Below, in pieces: positions 1 to 11,254 of a stretch of DNA of 64,000 nucleotides. Source of the DNA: Arenicella chitinivorans (lineage in GTDB: Bacteria; Pseudomonadota; Gammaproteobacteria; Arenicellales; Arenicellaceae). Location of the stretch: assembly GCF_014651515.1 (NCBI RefSeq), contig NZ_BMXA01000002.1, forward strand, positions 717,501 through 781,500, given 5' to 3'. The translations under genes were made by a program, and so were the position numbers. Under the pieces are notes generated by a model. It did not search any database and was not told the DNA's origin. It worked only from the letters and a program-made list of their open reading frames with translations. Position 1 is the first letter of the stretch. Each line of letters opens with the position of its first letter.

Positions 1-609
<609 letters not shown>

Positions 610-948
610 ATAACACCCAAAAGGTTTGGTCGTTTACCTTGGTAAACACTGAAACTAGAAAGTGATATTGGTTAAGTAATTTAATATGATATTTATTAGC
701 GAACGAAGTTTACTGCTCCCAATCATATGATTGGTAAGTAGGTTGATTGAATGAGCGAGTATGATTACATATCAAGAAAGTGATACAAAAAAGTGTGGTT
801 ATTGTTATAAACCCACCTCTTAACAACTACTAATTTTATTGGCAATAGCCGAGACAAGCCCAGATACCGAGTTGCGTAGCGATACGATGCTCTGAAAAGT
901 AAAGAAGAAGATCCGCAGCTGTTTGCTTAGGACGTTCTTCGAACGGTT
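610..948 (+). other. 23S-5S internal transcribed spacer
   Basis: About 340 bases separate the 23S and 5S rRNA genes. The stretch is AT-rich and no tRNA cloverleaf could be made out in it. It is expected to be transcribed and removed during rRNA processing. This is long for a 23S-5S spacer; in E. coli the distance is about 90 bases. Confidence 0.7.
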
Positions 949-1064
949 TTCTGGCGACAATAGCGACTGTGAACCACCTGATCCCATCTCGAACTCAGAA
1001 GTGAAACCAGTTAGCGCCGATGGTAGTGCGGGATTACCCGTGTGAGAGTAGGACATCGCCAGAT
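949..1064 (+). rRNA. rrf: 5S ribosomal RNA
   Basis: The 5S rRNA is recognised by CCACCTGATCCCATCTCGAA and by CTCAGAAGTGAAAC, followed by AGCGCCGATGGTAGTG and GAGAGTAGGACATCGCC. The terminal helix pairs TCTGGCGA at the 5' end with TCGCCAGA at the 3' end, which sets the length at about 116 bases. It closes the rRNA operon and is followed directly by a strong intrinsic terminator. Confidence 0.96.
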
Positions 1065-1071
1065 TTAAATT

Positions 1072-1108
1072 AAAAAGCCCTGTAAGTTAGTTCTTACAGG
1101 GCTTTTTT
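1072..1108 (+). terminator. Rho-independent terminator of the rRNA operon
   Basis: AAAAAGCCCTGTAAG pairs with CTTACAGGGCTTTTTTT across a loop of about six bases. The uninterrupted GC-containing stem with a T run starts eight bases after the 5S gene. Confidence 0.95.
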
Positions 1109-2027
1109 TATGGGTATTCGAAACTCAGTTTTATCGATTGCTGTAGCTCTGCTCGTACTTTGGATTAGCATGCAAGAAAATTCATACCATTAACCTCTAG
1201 CGGGTGGTGACGATAAACTGGTACGGCCATGAACTATCGAATCTAGCAGGATATTACCGCTAATGCGGTCACGCTCGGAGAAAACATTTAGGCTCAGCCA
1301 TTGAACGGCTTGACGGTTAGAAGCGTACAAATAGAATGAAATTGCGGCGGAGTATTACGTTGGGTCGTAAAATCAGTTGTCTAATTGAGTGCATTGTCGG
1401 GGCAATACAACGAGCTTAGCGCTTGTGATAAGTGTACGCGTAAATCAGTCCTTTCTATTCAGACTACCCTTTGGCAATGTCTGTGGCGTAGAGTAGGTGC
1501 GGCTAGGTTGTTCACCAACTGGTCGACATTGCGGTAAGCAATAGTTTTTTAGCGTGTATTTTTTAGTTTTTTTGTTTGCGGTCTTCTAAAGAGGTAGCAA
1601 CGCTAAGGGGATAGATAGTGTTCTTCAGCCTACTGCTTCTCACGTTTCAGCGATGGAAAATCTCTACCCCAGGAGTCAAGTCCAACTAGCGTATTTAAAT
1701 GACGCAGTAGGTTTTGGCAAACTACGCCAAACACAGCTGATTAGATATAAATTGTGGATCGCCATCATCCGAACGCATTGCGATAGTTTCACTGTGAAAA
1801 CCACGATTGACTAACGAGCTCTCTCAGCGCGTGAGCATTGCGGCTCTGAAATTATCCTAGCAGGTACGATGCGAAGGGTTTGGTATTGCCGTGACGGTAA
1901 AAGAACAAAACAAGAATGCGAGCGCTCCGGCATAAAAGTGGGCAGCGCAACAGCATCATGTCGTGTAAATATTGTTATTTTTTGCGGTTTTTTATAGCGA
2001 TAGACGTTCAATTTCTAGGCATCTTGG
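1109..2027. other. Gene-poor stretch downstream of the rRNA operon
   Basis: About 920 bases lie between the rRNA terminator and the end of fadH. No tRNA, clear coding region, insertion sequence or strong inverted repeat was recognised. The longest open frame (1811-2011, minus) has no recognisable domain and no good ribosome binding site. T-rich runs occur near 1545-1575. It may hold decayed sequence. Confidence 0.5.
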
Positions 2028-4097
<2,070 letters not shown>

Positions 4098-4294
4098 TTA
4101 TAAATACCTCGTATTTTCGAACATTTGCTCGCTTTCCGCAATGGCGTAAAACAGCTTTCCGTTTCCTTCATCTCGCTTAACCTCACCACTCATTGACGAC
4201 AGGATTAAATTTTTCATTGGAGTAAGACAATGCTAGAGCAGCATTCAATATTTGTTTATAGTCAGGGGATACAACAATAGTTCGGAGACTGCCC

Positions 4295-6280
4295 TTGAAA
4301 ACCTACCTCTACCTTGCTCTGACACTACCTATCTACCTAGCTGGGTGTAATAACGAAAAAATCGATGCGTCCGCCGAATTGCAACCGACTGAACCTCAGC
4401 AAAAAGTGATCGAGCCAGTGGCAGTTGAGCGGCCGGCACCCGAAGTTAGCCTAGACCAGAACGAAGCGTTTGAAGCCTTCAAAAATCACTTTCTGGAGAG
4501 TTTGTGGGCATTGAACCCGAGTTATGGAGTGTATGTGGGGTACTACAAGCATGCCGATCAGCTCCTCGTACCCGATGGTGAACTGCGTGGCCGAAGACGC
4601 GCATTTTTTGTACGTGAACTACAGGCGCTCAAAAGTTTTAACGCGAATCGTTTGAACGCCGCGAACGCCACTGACCTGGCAATCATCGAAGGTAAAATAA
4701 AGTCTAGCCTCTGGTATTTTGATGTCTTTCGCAGCTACGAGTGGAATCCTGCGCAATACAATCCCGCCGGTAGCTTTGGTGTCATTCTGACAACCGAATA
4801 TGCGCCGCTCGAGGAGCGCTTGGCGGCGATCTCCAATCGTTTGCAGAATGTGCCTGCGTATTACGATGCAGCCAAAGCGAACCTAAAGACGCCGACGCTG
4901 CCGCATCTAGGGCTCGCGATTCAGCAGACCAAAGGCGCTTTAGGTATGTTCAAATCTCAGATTCCAGCGAAAGTCACCATTGCCAAGGACGCAGGGACGA
5001 TTGACGAAGTAGGCGCGTCGGCTCTCGACGCGCGTCTTGCGGACGCTGTAACCGCGGTACAGGGTTATTTGGAGTGGTTGGAAGCCAAAGAGGCAGAACT
5101 GAAAGCTAGTGGTGAGGCACGGAGTTTTCGAATCGGTGCGGAACTGTACGAAAAGAAGTTCAAGCACGATATCGCCTCTGGCTACACTGCGGCCGAGCTG
5201 TACCAGCTTGCGTTGGACGCTAAGCAAAATTTGCATACGCAAATGATCGAAATCACCGAGCAGCTCTGGCCAAACTACTTCGCAGAGCAAGCGATTCCAG
5301 AAGACCGGCTGGTGGCCGTGAAACAATTAATCGATCAGCTCTCGCTAAAACATGTTGCCCGAGAAAATTTTGTTGATGAAGTGCGCCGGCAAATTCCTGT
5401 TCTTCAAGCTTTTGTTGATGAGCACCAACTGCTTGATTCTGATCCAACGCGACCACTGGTAGTGCGTTTGACGCCAGAGTATCAACGCGGGTTTGCGGGG
5501 GCGTCGGTAAATGCACCTGGTCCTTATGATGCAACGGCGAATACTTATTACAACGTCTCGCCACTGGACGATTATACGGAGGCGCAGGCAGAGAGTTATT
5601 TGCGTGAGTACAACCACTGGATATTACAGATTCTGAATATCCATGAGGCCATACCCGGGCACTACACCCAATTGATGCATGCGAATAAATCGCCGAGTAA
5701 AATCAAGTCGATTTTCGGCAATGGCGCGATGGTGGAAGGCTGGGCTGTTTACTCAGAGCGCATGATGCTCGAAGCGGGATACGCTAACGATGAACCTGAA
5801 ATGTGGCTGATGTACAGCAAATGGAATCTGCGTGTTGTGGTTAACACCATTCTAGATTACAGCATCCAGGTGCTTGGCATGGAACAGGAAGAGGCATTGG
5901 ACTTGCTGATGAATGAAGCGTTTCAGGAACGCACCGAAGCAGAGGGAAAATGGCGTCGCGCAACCGTGTCACAGGTGCAACTAACCAGCTACTTCGCCGG
6001 GTATTCTGAAATCATGGCGTTTCGTGAGCAGCTGAAGGAGAGATTGGGTGATCGGTTTGACTTGCGCGAGTTCCACAATAAGTTTTTGAGTTATGGTAAT
6101 GCGCCGGTGCCAGTGATTAAGAACTTGATGCTGGCCGACATTGAAGCCGCTGAAGTGGTGCGGGCTCGGACACCTCGGGTTGAAACAACCGAGTCTTTGC
6201 CGATTGAGAACTCAGCAGCAACTGAACTTGATAACCCAGCTGACGTGCCGGGCGAGGATCAAACTCAAGGCCAAAATTAA
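4295..6280 (+). CDS. DUF885 family lipoprotein, probable zinc peptidase-like
   Basis: The 661-residue protein starts at a TTG codon preceded by a CGGAGA ribosome binding site; this start gives a complete lipoprotein signal with lipobox LAGC at about residues 15-18. The rest matches the DUF885 family. HEAIPGH near residues 449-455 and EGWAVYSE near 480 resemble the HExxxGH metal site and downstream glutamate of gluzincin-like peptidases. By inference it is a membrane-anchored, periplasm-facing metallopeptidase; substrate unknown. The last 30 or so residues are acidic and glutamine-rich and look disordered. It lies alone between fadH and the sensor kinase gene, which converges on it. Confidence 0.85.
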   Translation: MKTYLYLALTLPIYLAGCNNEKIDASAELQPTEPQQKVIEPVAVERPAPEVSLDQNEAFEAFKNHFLESLWALNPSYGVYVGYYKHADQLLVPDGELRGRRRAFFVRELQALKSFNANRLNAANATDLAIIEGKIKSSLWYFDVFRSYEWNPAQYNPAGSFGVILTTEYAPLEERLAAISNRLQNVPAYYDAAKANLKTPTLPHLGLAIQQTKGALGMFKSQIPAKVTIAKDAGTIDEVGASALDARLADAVTAVQGYLEWLEAKEAELKASGEARSFRIGAELYEKKFKHDIASGYTAAELYQLALDAKQNLHTQMIEITEQLWPNYFAEQAIPEDRLVAVKQLIDQLSLKHVARENFVDEVRRQIPVLQAFVDEHQLLDSDPTRPLVVRLTPEYQRGFAGASVNAPGPYDATANTYYNVSPLDDYTEAQAESYLREYNHWILQILNIHEAIPGHYTQLMHANKSPSKIKSIFGNGAMVEGWAVYSERMMLEAGYANDEPEMWLMYSKWNLRVVVNTILDYSIQVLGMEQEEALDLLMNEAFQERTEAEGKWRRATVSQVQLTSYFAGYSEIMAFREQLKERLGDRFDLREFHNKFLSYGNAPVPVIKNLMLADIEAAEVVRARTPRVETTESLPIENSAATELDNPADVPGEDQTQGQN

Positions 6281-6313
6281 AGCAGTGAGTGCACGCCGGT
6301 TTGCGCTTAGCTG

Positions 6314-8035
6314 TTAGAGCAGTGACCGCATCATACGTTGTAGTTGACTGGCAGAAGCGGGTTTGTGCAACAGCAGTGCGTCAACTGACTGCGCTTCCTT
6401 GATTCGCTCCTTGCCGGTGTCGCCGGTGATAATGATGGCTGGCACAGATTGTTGCGATGTTGCGCGTAGTACGTGTATCGCATCGCGCCCGGTTTTACCT
6501 TCACGCAGGCGGTAATCGACCAGCATCAGGTCCACCGAGGTACCGTTAAGTGATGCAATGGCTTCTTGCGCGGACTCGGCATCAATACACTCACATCCCC
6601 ATGTTTCCAACAAGCTACGCATTGAAATGCGAATGCGTTGATCGTCATCAATAATCAGTACGCGCTTGCCCATAAACTCATGCATGGAAGTTGCGTTGGG
6701 TAGATCTGCAATTATTTCAGCGTCGGATGCCGGTATCGCAAAACGGAAGACTGTGCCTTTCCCCGGTTTTGACCGTACTCGTATCTCGCTGTCGATTGTC
6801 TTGGCCAGCCCTTGAGCAATAGCCAGACCGAGTCCAAACCCTTTTTGTGCGTCCCGTTCCGGGTTGTCTAACTGTTTAAATTCACGGAAAATGTCGTCGA
6901 GCTGGTCCGGCTGCATCCCAACGCCCGTATCCCAAACCTCGATCATCAGCAGATCTGCTGGTCTTCGTCGACAGCCTACCAAAAGGCCTCCTTGTTGAGT
7001 GTATCGAATGGCGTTCGCAATCAAATTGCGTAGGATAAGCTCGACAATAAACGGATCTGAATGCGCTGCTGCGATGGTTTCCCGCGTTCGATAGATCAAA
7101 TTATTTTCATCCGCTGTTGGTGCCAGTTCAGCCTCAAGTTTGGTAAAAATTGATTGTACTAAAAACGGCCGAGGCTCCGCAGAAATAGCTCCGGCATCAA
7201 GTTTTGAAATATTTAGCAGCGAGTCGAGCATCGTTCTGGTCGATTCCACTGCCGACATCATGTGCGTCTGTACCAGTTGTTGGTTCTCATTGAGATCGGT
7301 TCCGCCCAGGGTTTCTGTTAGTAGACCAAGTGCATGCAGTGGTTGTCGCAGATCATGGCTGGCGGACGCCAGAAACACGGATTTTGCACGATTCGCTTCT
7401 GCAGTCTGTGTTAGTGCGGAGCGAAGCTTGTGGATTAGGCCATTGTTCTCGAATCGCAAGATGATTGCATTCTGGATAGCGCGTTGAAGATTAAAGGCAA
7501 ATAACGACAGCGCCACAAGCAGAATGAGGACGCCCAATGCGAGCCCTTGATAAATCGCTTCTTCTCGTAGTGATAGGCTATAGGCTAATGCGCCCATCTG
7601 AGTGCAGTTAAACCCCAGAAAGACGGGAAGCCAGCTTGATTGCATCGATATGCTAGCGGCGGCCAAGGCGGTGCTAGCGAAGACGATCCACATGGTGATT
7701 TCGGCGGTCGCTTCAGGCACAACCATCAGCGGCAAAAACGCAAACAAGACACCATTGATGGTTGCCATGACGGTTTCGGATACACCAATTCTCAGTGGTT
7801 CATCCAGCACATCGTCGCGAAAGATTACCGCGCGCGCAAGCCCGAACCCATTGATGATAAATACCACTAAGGCCCAGATAATCACGCGGATGTCCTGCGA
7901 CCAACGATAGAGTAAAAAGGCCACTAGGGCCACAACTAAGGTGTACGCCGCTATCTGAGGCAGAAGGTTGCTGTGAAGTTGCTTTAATTGCTCACGTAGA
8001 ACTGTTTTCTTGGCAACCGACGCAGAGGGTCTCAT
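6314..8035 (-). CDS. Hybrid sensor histidine kinase with C-terminal receiver domain
   Basis: A 573-residue membrane kinase. Several hydrophobic segments fill about residues 25-195. A HisKA domain follows with the phospho-acceptor histidine in SASHDLRQPLHAL at about residue 228. The ATPase domain has N-box LILRNLIANAIRYT, then DTGVGM and GFGLGLAIAQGLA. A receiver domain ends the protein with aspartates in LIIDDDQ and the probable phosphorylated one in LMLVDYRLREG. No periplasmic sensor domain is evident, so the membrane part probably senses. It lies 21 bases downstream of the NarL-type regulator gene on the same strand, which makes a two-gene two-component operon. Signal unknown. Confidence 0.93.
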   Translation of the reverse strand: MRPSASVAKKTVLREQLKQLHSNLLPQIAAYTLVVALVAFLLYRWSQDIRVIIWALVVFIINGFGLARAVIFRDDVLDEPLRIGVSETVMATINGVLFAFLPLMVVPEATAEITMWIVFASTALAAASISMQSSWLPVFLGFNCTQMGALAYSLSLREEAIYQGLALGVLILLVALSLFAFNLQRAIQNAIILRFENNGLIHKLRSALTQTAEANRAKSVFLASASHDLRQPLHALGLLTETLGGTDLNENQQLVQTHMMSAVESTRTMLDSLLNISKLDAGAISAEPRPFLVQSIFTKLEAELAPTADENNLIYRTRETIAAAHSDPFIVELILRNLIANAIRYTQQGGLLVGCRRRPADLLMIEVWDTGVGMQPDQLDDIFREFKQLDNPERDAQKGFGLGLAIAQGLAKTIDSEIRVRSKPGKGTVFRFAIPASDAEIIADLPNATSMHEFMGKRVLIIDDDQRIRISMRSLLETWGCECIDAESAQEAIASLNGTSVDLMLVDYRLREGKTGRDAIHVLRATSQQSVPAIIITGDTGKERIKEAQSVDALLLHKPASASQLQRMMRSLL

Positions 8036-8056
8036 CGTTCTATGCGTACAACCAGG

Positions 8057-8677
8057 TTAGTTCGTGATGCCTTCACGTTGTGCGATCAGAATCGCCTCGG
8101 AACGATTTTTAGCGCCAAGCGCTGAGAGTATGGCTGAGACGTGTACGCGAACGGTGTTCTCAGACATGTCGAGTTCTCGTGCGATCAGTTTGTTTGGTTT
8201 ACCCTCGCAAAGGTAGATTAACACCTCGGTTTGTCTCGGCGTCAGCGTATGGCCGCCAGTATGCATTGCTGGGGCAGGTTGACTATCAACACCTGCCGGA
8301 AAACACTGGCCGCCACCTAGGACATGGGTAATCGAGTTAACTATCTCCTCAGCTAATGCGGCTTTATTCAGAAAACCGGCTGCCCCCAGTTCTTTTGCTT
8401 GGCGGATCGATGCTAGCTCGGAACTCGCTGATAGGATGATAATCGGTACGCCAGCAAACTTCTCGCGCATTGGTTTTATGCCGTCAATGCCGTTCAGCCC
8501 TGGAAGATGGATGTCTAAGAGAATGAGGTCAACGCTGGACTCATCAAAATCAAAAGCCTCGCGAACTGAGCTGGCTTCTGAGACCCCACGAGCGCCACCG
8601 ACTTGCGTCAAGATCATCTGCATACCAGTTCGAAACAGCGTGTGGTCGTCGACCAGTAATATGTGGGTGCCTAGCAT
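8057..8677 (-). CDS. NarL/LuxR-family response regulator
   Basis: The 206-residue protein has an N-terminal receiver domain (acidic pair in LLVDDH near residue 8, phospho-acceptor in LILLDIHLPG near residue 55, and lysine in LNKAAL). A C-terminal LuxR-type helix-turn-helix follows, with TPRQTEVLIYL and NKLIARELDMSENTVRVHVS. It is the first gene of a two-gene operon with the downstream hybrid kinase, its probable partner. Targets are unknown; the divergent glycine-rich protein gene 156 bases away is a possible one. Confidence 0.93.
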   Translation of the reverse strand: MLGTHILLVDDHTLFRTGMQMILTQVGGARGVSEASSVREAFDFDESSVDLILLDIHLPGLNGIDGIKPMREKFAGVPIIILSASSELASIRQAKELGAAGFLNKAALAEEIVNSITHVLGGGQCFPAGVDSQPAPAMHTGGHTLTPRQTEVLIYLCEGKPNKLIARELDMSENTVRVHVSAILSALGAKNRSEAILIAQREGITN

Positions 8678-8833
8678 TTTGTATTCCCATTCAGTAGTGG
8701 TGTTGGGTAGCCTAGCGGTGGTTAGTCGGGTGCTTTGCTGTGCTAATCATACCACTAGTCTAATTGTGCTACATACAGCGTGGTGGGATAAGCCTACACT
8801 TTTCTCATTCAAATCAAAAGAAGGTGATCAAGC

Positions 8834-9634
8834 GTGAAACGTGAGTTGATTCCAAGCAGCGAGATTGATTCTGTACCCATGGCGAAATTGCCACACCTTG
8901 ATCACGATTCGGCTGTCGAACGCGTCAGCTTGACGTTCACCAAGTCCGAAATATTTGTCATACCAGAGGGTGTCAGCGAAGTACGGATTTTCGCTGTTGG
9001 TGCTTCAGGAGGGTCAGGGAATGGGTTTGGAATTCTCCTGAACAACGGTGGTGAGGGAGGCACCGCTGTCTCGAACATCAACGTCAGTCCAGGTGAGTCA
9101 CTGGATGTTTTTGTTGGCGTTCGTGGCATGGATGGCGAGCTGCCGGATGGCGGCAAAGGCGGCTGCTCCGCCCCAGGGTTTGAGGGCGGAACAGCTGCTT
9201 CAGGGAAGGCTGGCGGTGGCGGCGGTGGCGGTGGCGCCAGCGGCGTAATTCGCATCCGGGGAGATGAAATTCTGGTGGTTGCCGGCGGTGGCGGTGGTGG
9301 TAGCGGTGTTGGTAATGGCGGCGTGATTGGGCGGGGTGGCGCAGGTGGTTCCTTTGGTACCAATGGTAGAGGTATGTCGCCAGGTAAGGTCAAACACGGT
9401 ATCGGCACGCGTGGTGGCGACGGCCCGCAATCGTTCGACGTTGGTAGCGGCGGCGGTGGTGGGGGTATTTACGGCGGTGGCGCAGGATCTAGCGTTGACG
9501 GTACGCTCGGTGGCGGCGGTGCCGGTGGTACTGGCACTGTGGAGCAGGGTAGTGTGAGTGCAGATGGAGGTGGTCAGGCTAACGGTCTGGTGATTGTTTC
9601 CTTCGACGCACCAAGCTCTGATAAAAACGACTGA
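8834..9634 (+). CDS. Glycine-rich protein of unknown function
   Basis: A 266-residue protein starting at GTG with AAGGTGA seven bases upstream. After about 25 residues comes a beta-type segment (FTKSEIFVIPEGVSEVRIFAVG), then a long glycine-rich body with runs of up to eight glycines, and a hydrophobic end (NGLVIVSFDAP). This layout resembles the glycine-rich domain found in some bacterial surface and phage tail-fibre proteins. No signal peptide or membrane segment is visible. The single cysteine lies in the first glycine-rich part. Its last 61 bases overlap the end of the converging hydrolase gene. Function is unknown; a structural or adhesive role would be a guess. Confidence 0.75.
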   Translation: MKRELIPSSEIDSVPMAKLPHLDHDSAVERVSLTFTKSEIFVIPEGVSEVRIFAVGASGGSGNGFGILLNNGGEGGTAVSNINVSPGESLDVFVGVRGMDGELPDGGKGGCSAPGFEGGTAASGKAGGGGGGGGASGVIRIRGDEILVVAGGGGGGSGVGNGGVIGRGGAGGSFGTNGRGMSPGKVKHGIGTRGGDGPQSFDVGSGGGGGGIYGGGAGSSVDGTLGGGGAGGTGTVEQGSVSADGGGQANGLVIVSFDAPSSDKND

Positions 9635-10515
9635 TACGCATCCAGCACAGTTTGCGGCGCTTCGACCTGAGGGTAGTGACCGGTGGTGGGCAGCTCAGCT
9701 AAATAATCCAAACGACAGTCGAGTTCTTTGTATCGTTTTACCAGATGGGCTCCGGAAACCGGATCGACCGAGCCGTTGATCAAGGCAATTGGCACGGGCG
9801 CGTTCTGCAACGCTGAGACCCAGCGTTCGCGGTGAGTTCGTCGGTCATTCATGTATGTGATCAAGTTATGGAATACATGACGTCCTTCATTAAAGTTAAT
9901 CGCCTCCCAAAACTCTTGTAATTCTTGTTCACTCGGCTGACTTCCGGCACCGAAAACCGATGAAAATGACTTAGAAAACTGTTTGAATCCTGTCAGGTAA
10001 TTGATGTATTTGCCGAGCGGACTGAGCATCAATTTTTGGATTAGAATGGGGTGATGTGCCTCTGGAAATAGACCGCCGTTGAGCAAACACAGGGATAACC
10101 ACTGGCTTGTATGGCTTGGGGTATGGCGCGCAAGCAGCTCCTGCGCAACGGATACGCCATAATCATGCGCAATCACGTGGTAGCGATGGATGCCAAGTTC
10201 GCTGATTAGCGCCTCAAATAAGTCGGCTTGCTGATGGATGGAATAGCAACGTGTGTTGGGTTTATCGGAGAAGCCAAAACCCCACATGTCCAACGTTACG
10301 GTGCGAAACTGCCGACTCAGAGCAGGCCATATCGGCTCCCAGTCCATAGACGAGGTTGGGAATCCGTGTATCAAAACCACGGCCGTATCGAATTCGGAAC
10401 CTTCATCAATAGTGAAAATTGACTTGCCGTGAAGGTCACGCAACCTACCTCGCTGGTACCACTGTTGTACACGAGTATTGATAAATGAGGGTGCTGTGGT
10501 TGTCGTCGAGACCAT
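9574..10515 (-). CDS. Alpha/beta hydrolase, epoxide hydrolase/haloalkane dehalogenase-like
   Basis: The 313-residue protein shows the alpha/beta-hydrolase fold signatures: oxyanion motif HGFPTSS near residue 50, nucleophile elbow AHDYGVS near residue 123, acid candidate in NGSVDPVSG and catalytic histidine in TGHYPQVEAP near the end. The elbow carries aspartate rather than serine, which is typical of epoxide hydrolases and haloalkane dehalogenases. Substrate cannot be told. It is transcribed away from the TetR gene, with the 46-bp palindrome between them, so it is probably a target of that regulator. Its 3' end overlaps the converging glycine-rich gene. Confidence 0.86.
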   Translation of the reverse strand: MVSTTTTAPSFINTRVQQWYQRGRLRDLHGKSIFTIDEGSEFDTAVVLIHGFPTSSMDWEPIWPALSRQFRTVTLDMWGFGFSDKPNTRCYSIHQQADLFEALISELGIHRYHVIAHDYGVSVAQELLARHTPSHTSQWLSLCLLNGGLFPEAHHPILIQKLMLSPLGKYINYLTGFKQFSKSFSSVFGAGSQPSEQELQEFWEAINFNEGRHVFHNLITYMNDRRTHRERWVSALQNAPVPIALINGSVDPVSGAHLVKRYKELDCRLDYLAELPTTGHYPQVEAPQTVLDAYQSFLSELGASKETITRPLA

Positions 10516-10549
10516 GGTCTGATATCAGTCGGTTTGATTCGTCAACTCA

Positions 10550-10595
10550 GTCTGTTCTAAATCGAACTTGACGTCAAGTTCAATTTAGAACAGAC
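10550..10595. promoter_or_regulatory. 46-bp near-perfect palindrome, probable TetR operator
   Basis: Two 23-base arms match in inverted orientation at 22 of 23 positions. The core GAACTTGACGTCAAGTTC (10564-10581) is fully palindromic, and the outer arms are CTGTTCTAAAT and ATTTAGAACAG. The site lies between the divergent hydrolase gene (start 10515) and the TetR gene (start 10640). TTGACG reads from its centre on both strands, so -35 elements may be embedded. Binding by the adjacent TetR protein is inferred from position and symmetry. Confidence 0.8.
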
Positions 10596-10639
10596 TTGGC
10601 GATCACCAGCAATTGATCATAACGTTCGGAGTATAGATT

Positions 10640-11254
10640 GTGAAACCCATGCCAACTCAGGCACGCGCAATACGTAAGCGTGAGGCATTGCTCGATGCAG
10701 CGGAACGGGAGTTTGCTACTCGGGGTTTCGACGAGACGACCGCCAAGTCCATCGCCGCAGATGCTAAGGTCGCTGTTGGCACCTTTTATCAGTATTTTGA
10801 AAATAAAAACGATATCTTGCGAGAAATTGCCCGTCGTGGCCTAGAGTTGATCCGTGACCATCTGCCGCCATTTTCACTCACCGAATCAGATACGCTGAGT
10901 GCGCAGCGACTGCACCAATTGTTTGTGCGCGCCCTTGAGTTTGTGTATGCGTATCACGCCAATAAACCAGAACTGCATCAGGTGCTTGAACAACGCCGCA
11001 GTGTGGATGCGGAGCTTGGCGTGATTATGCGCGAGGGCGAAGATGCACTGCGCAATCACATACGGCTGTTCGTACAGACTTTCAATTTGCCATCACCGGA
11101 AATTGTCACGCATAACCTTTTCGCCATGGGAGAGGGGATCGTGCATCGACAGGTCTTCGACCAAAACACGTTGCCGCCAGAGCAGGTTATCGAGGTCGGC
11201 GCTTCGATGCTGACGGCATACTTCAACCAACTCAGCAACGTAATAGATCAATGA
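10640..11254 (+). CDS. TetR/AcrR-family transcriptional regulator
   Basis: A 204-residue regulator. The N-terminal TetR helix-turn-helix is clear at about residues 10-55 (AAEREFATRGFDETTAKSIA, then VAVGTFYQYFENKNDIL). The C-terminal ligand-binding half is helical and typical in length. The start is GTG at 10640; an ATG at 10649 is also possible. The stop overlaps the downstream amidohydrolase start by 4 bases (ATGA), so the two are translationally coupled. The palindrome just upstream is the likely operator, which would give autoregulation and control of the divergent hydrolase. Confidence 0.93.
   Translation: MKPMPTQARAIRKREALLDAAEREFATRGFDETTAKSIAADAKVAVGTFYQYFENKNDILREIARRGLELIRDHLPPFSLTESDTLSAQRLHQLFVRALEFVYAYHANKPELHQVLEQRRSVDAELGVIMREGEDALRNHIRLFVQTFNLPSPEIVTHNLFAMGEGIVHRQVFDQNTLPPEQVIEVGASMLTAYFNQLSNVIDQ

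Noticed and set aside
1811-2011. 66-codon minus-strand frame downstream of the fadH stop
   Set aside because: No domain, no good ribosome binding site, unusual composition; probably chance.
9048-9248. Overlapping plus-strand frame inside the glycine-rich gene
   Set aside because: It is a shifted frame over glycine codons; alanine-rich and without a start context.
8902-9408. Proline-rich 168-codon frame on the minus strand
   Set aside because: It is the antisense of glycine codons in the glycine-rich gene; proline runs are the mirror image.
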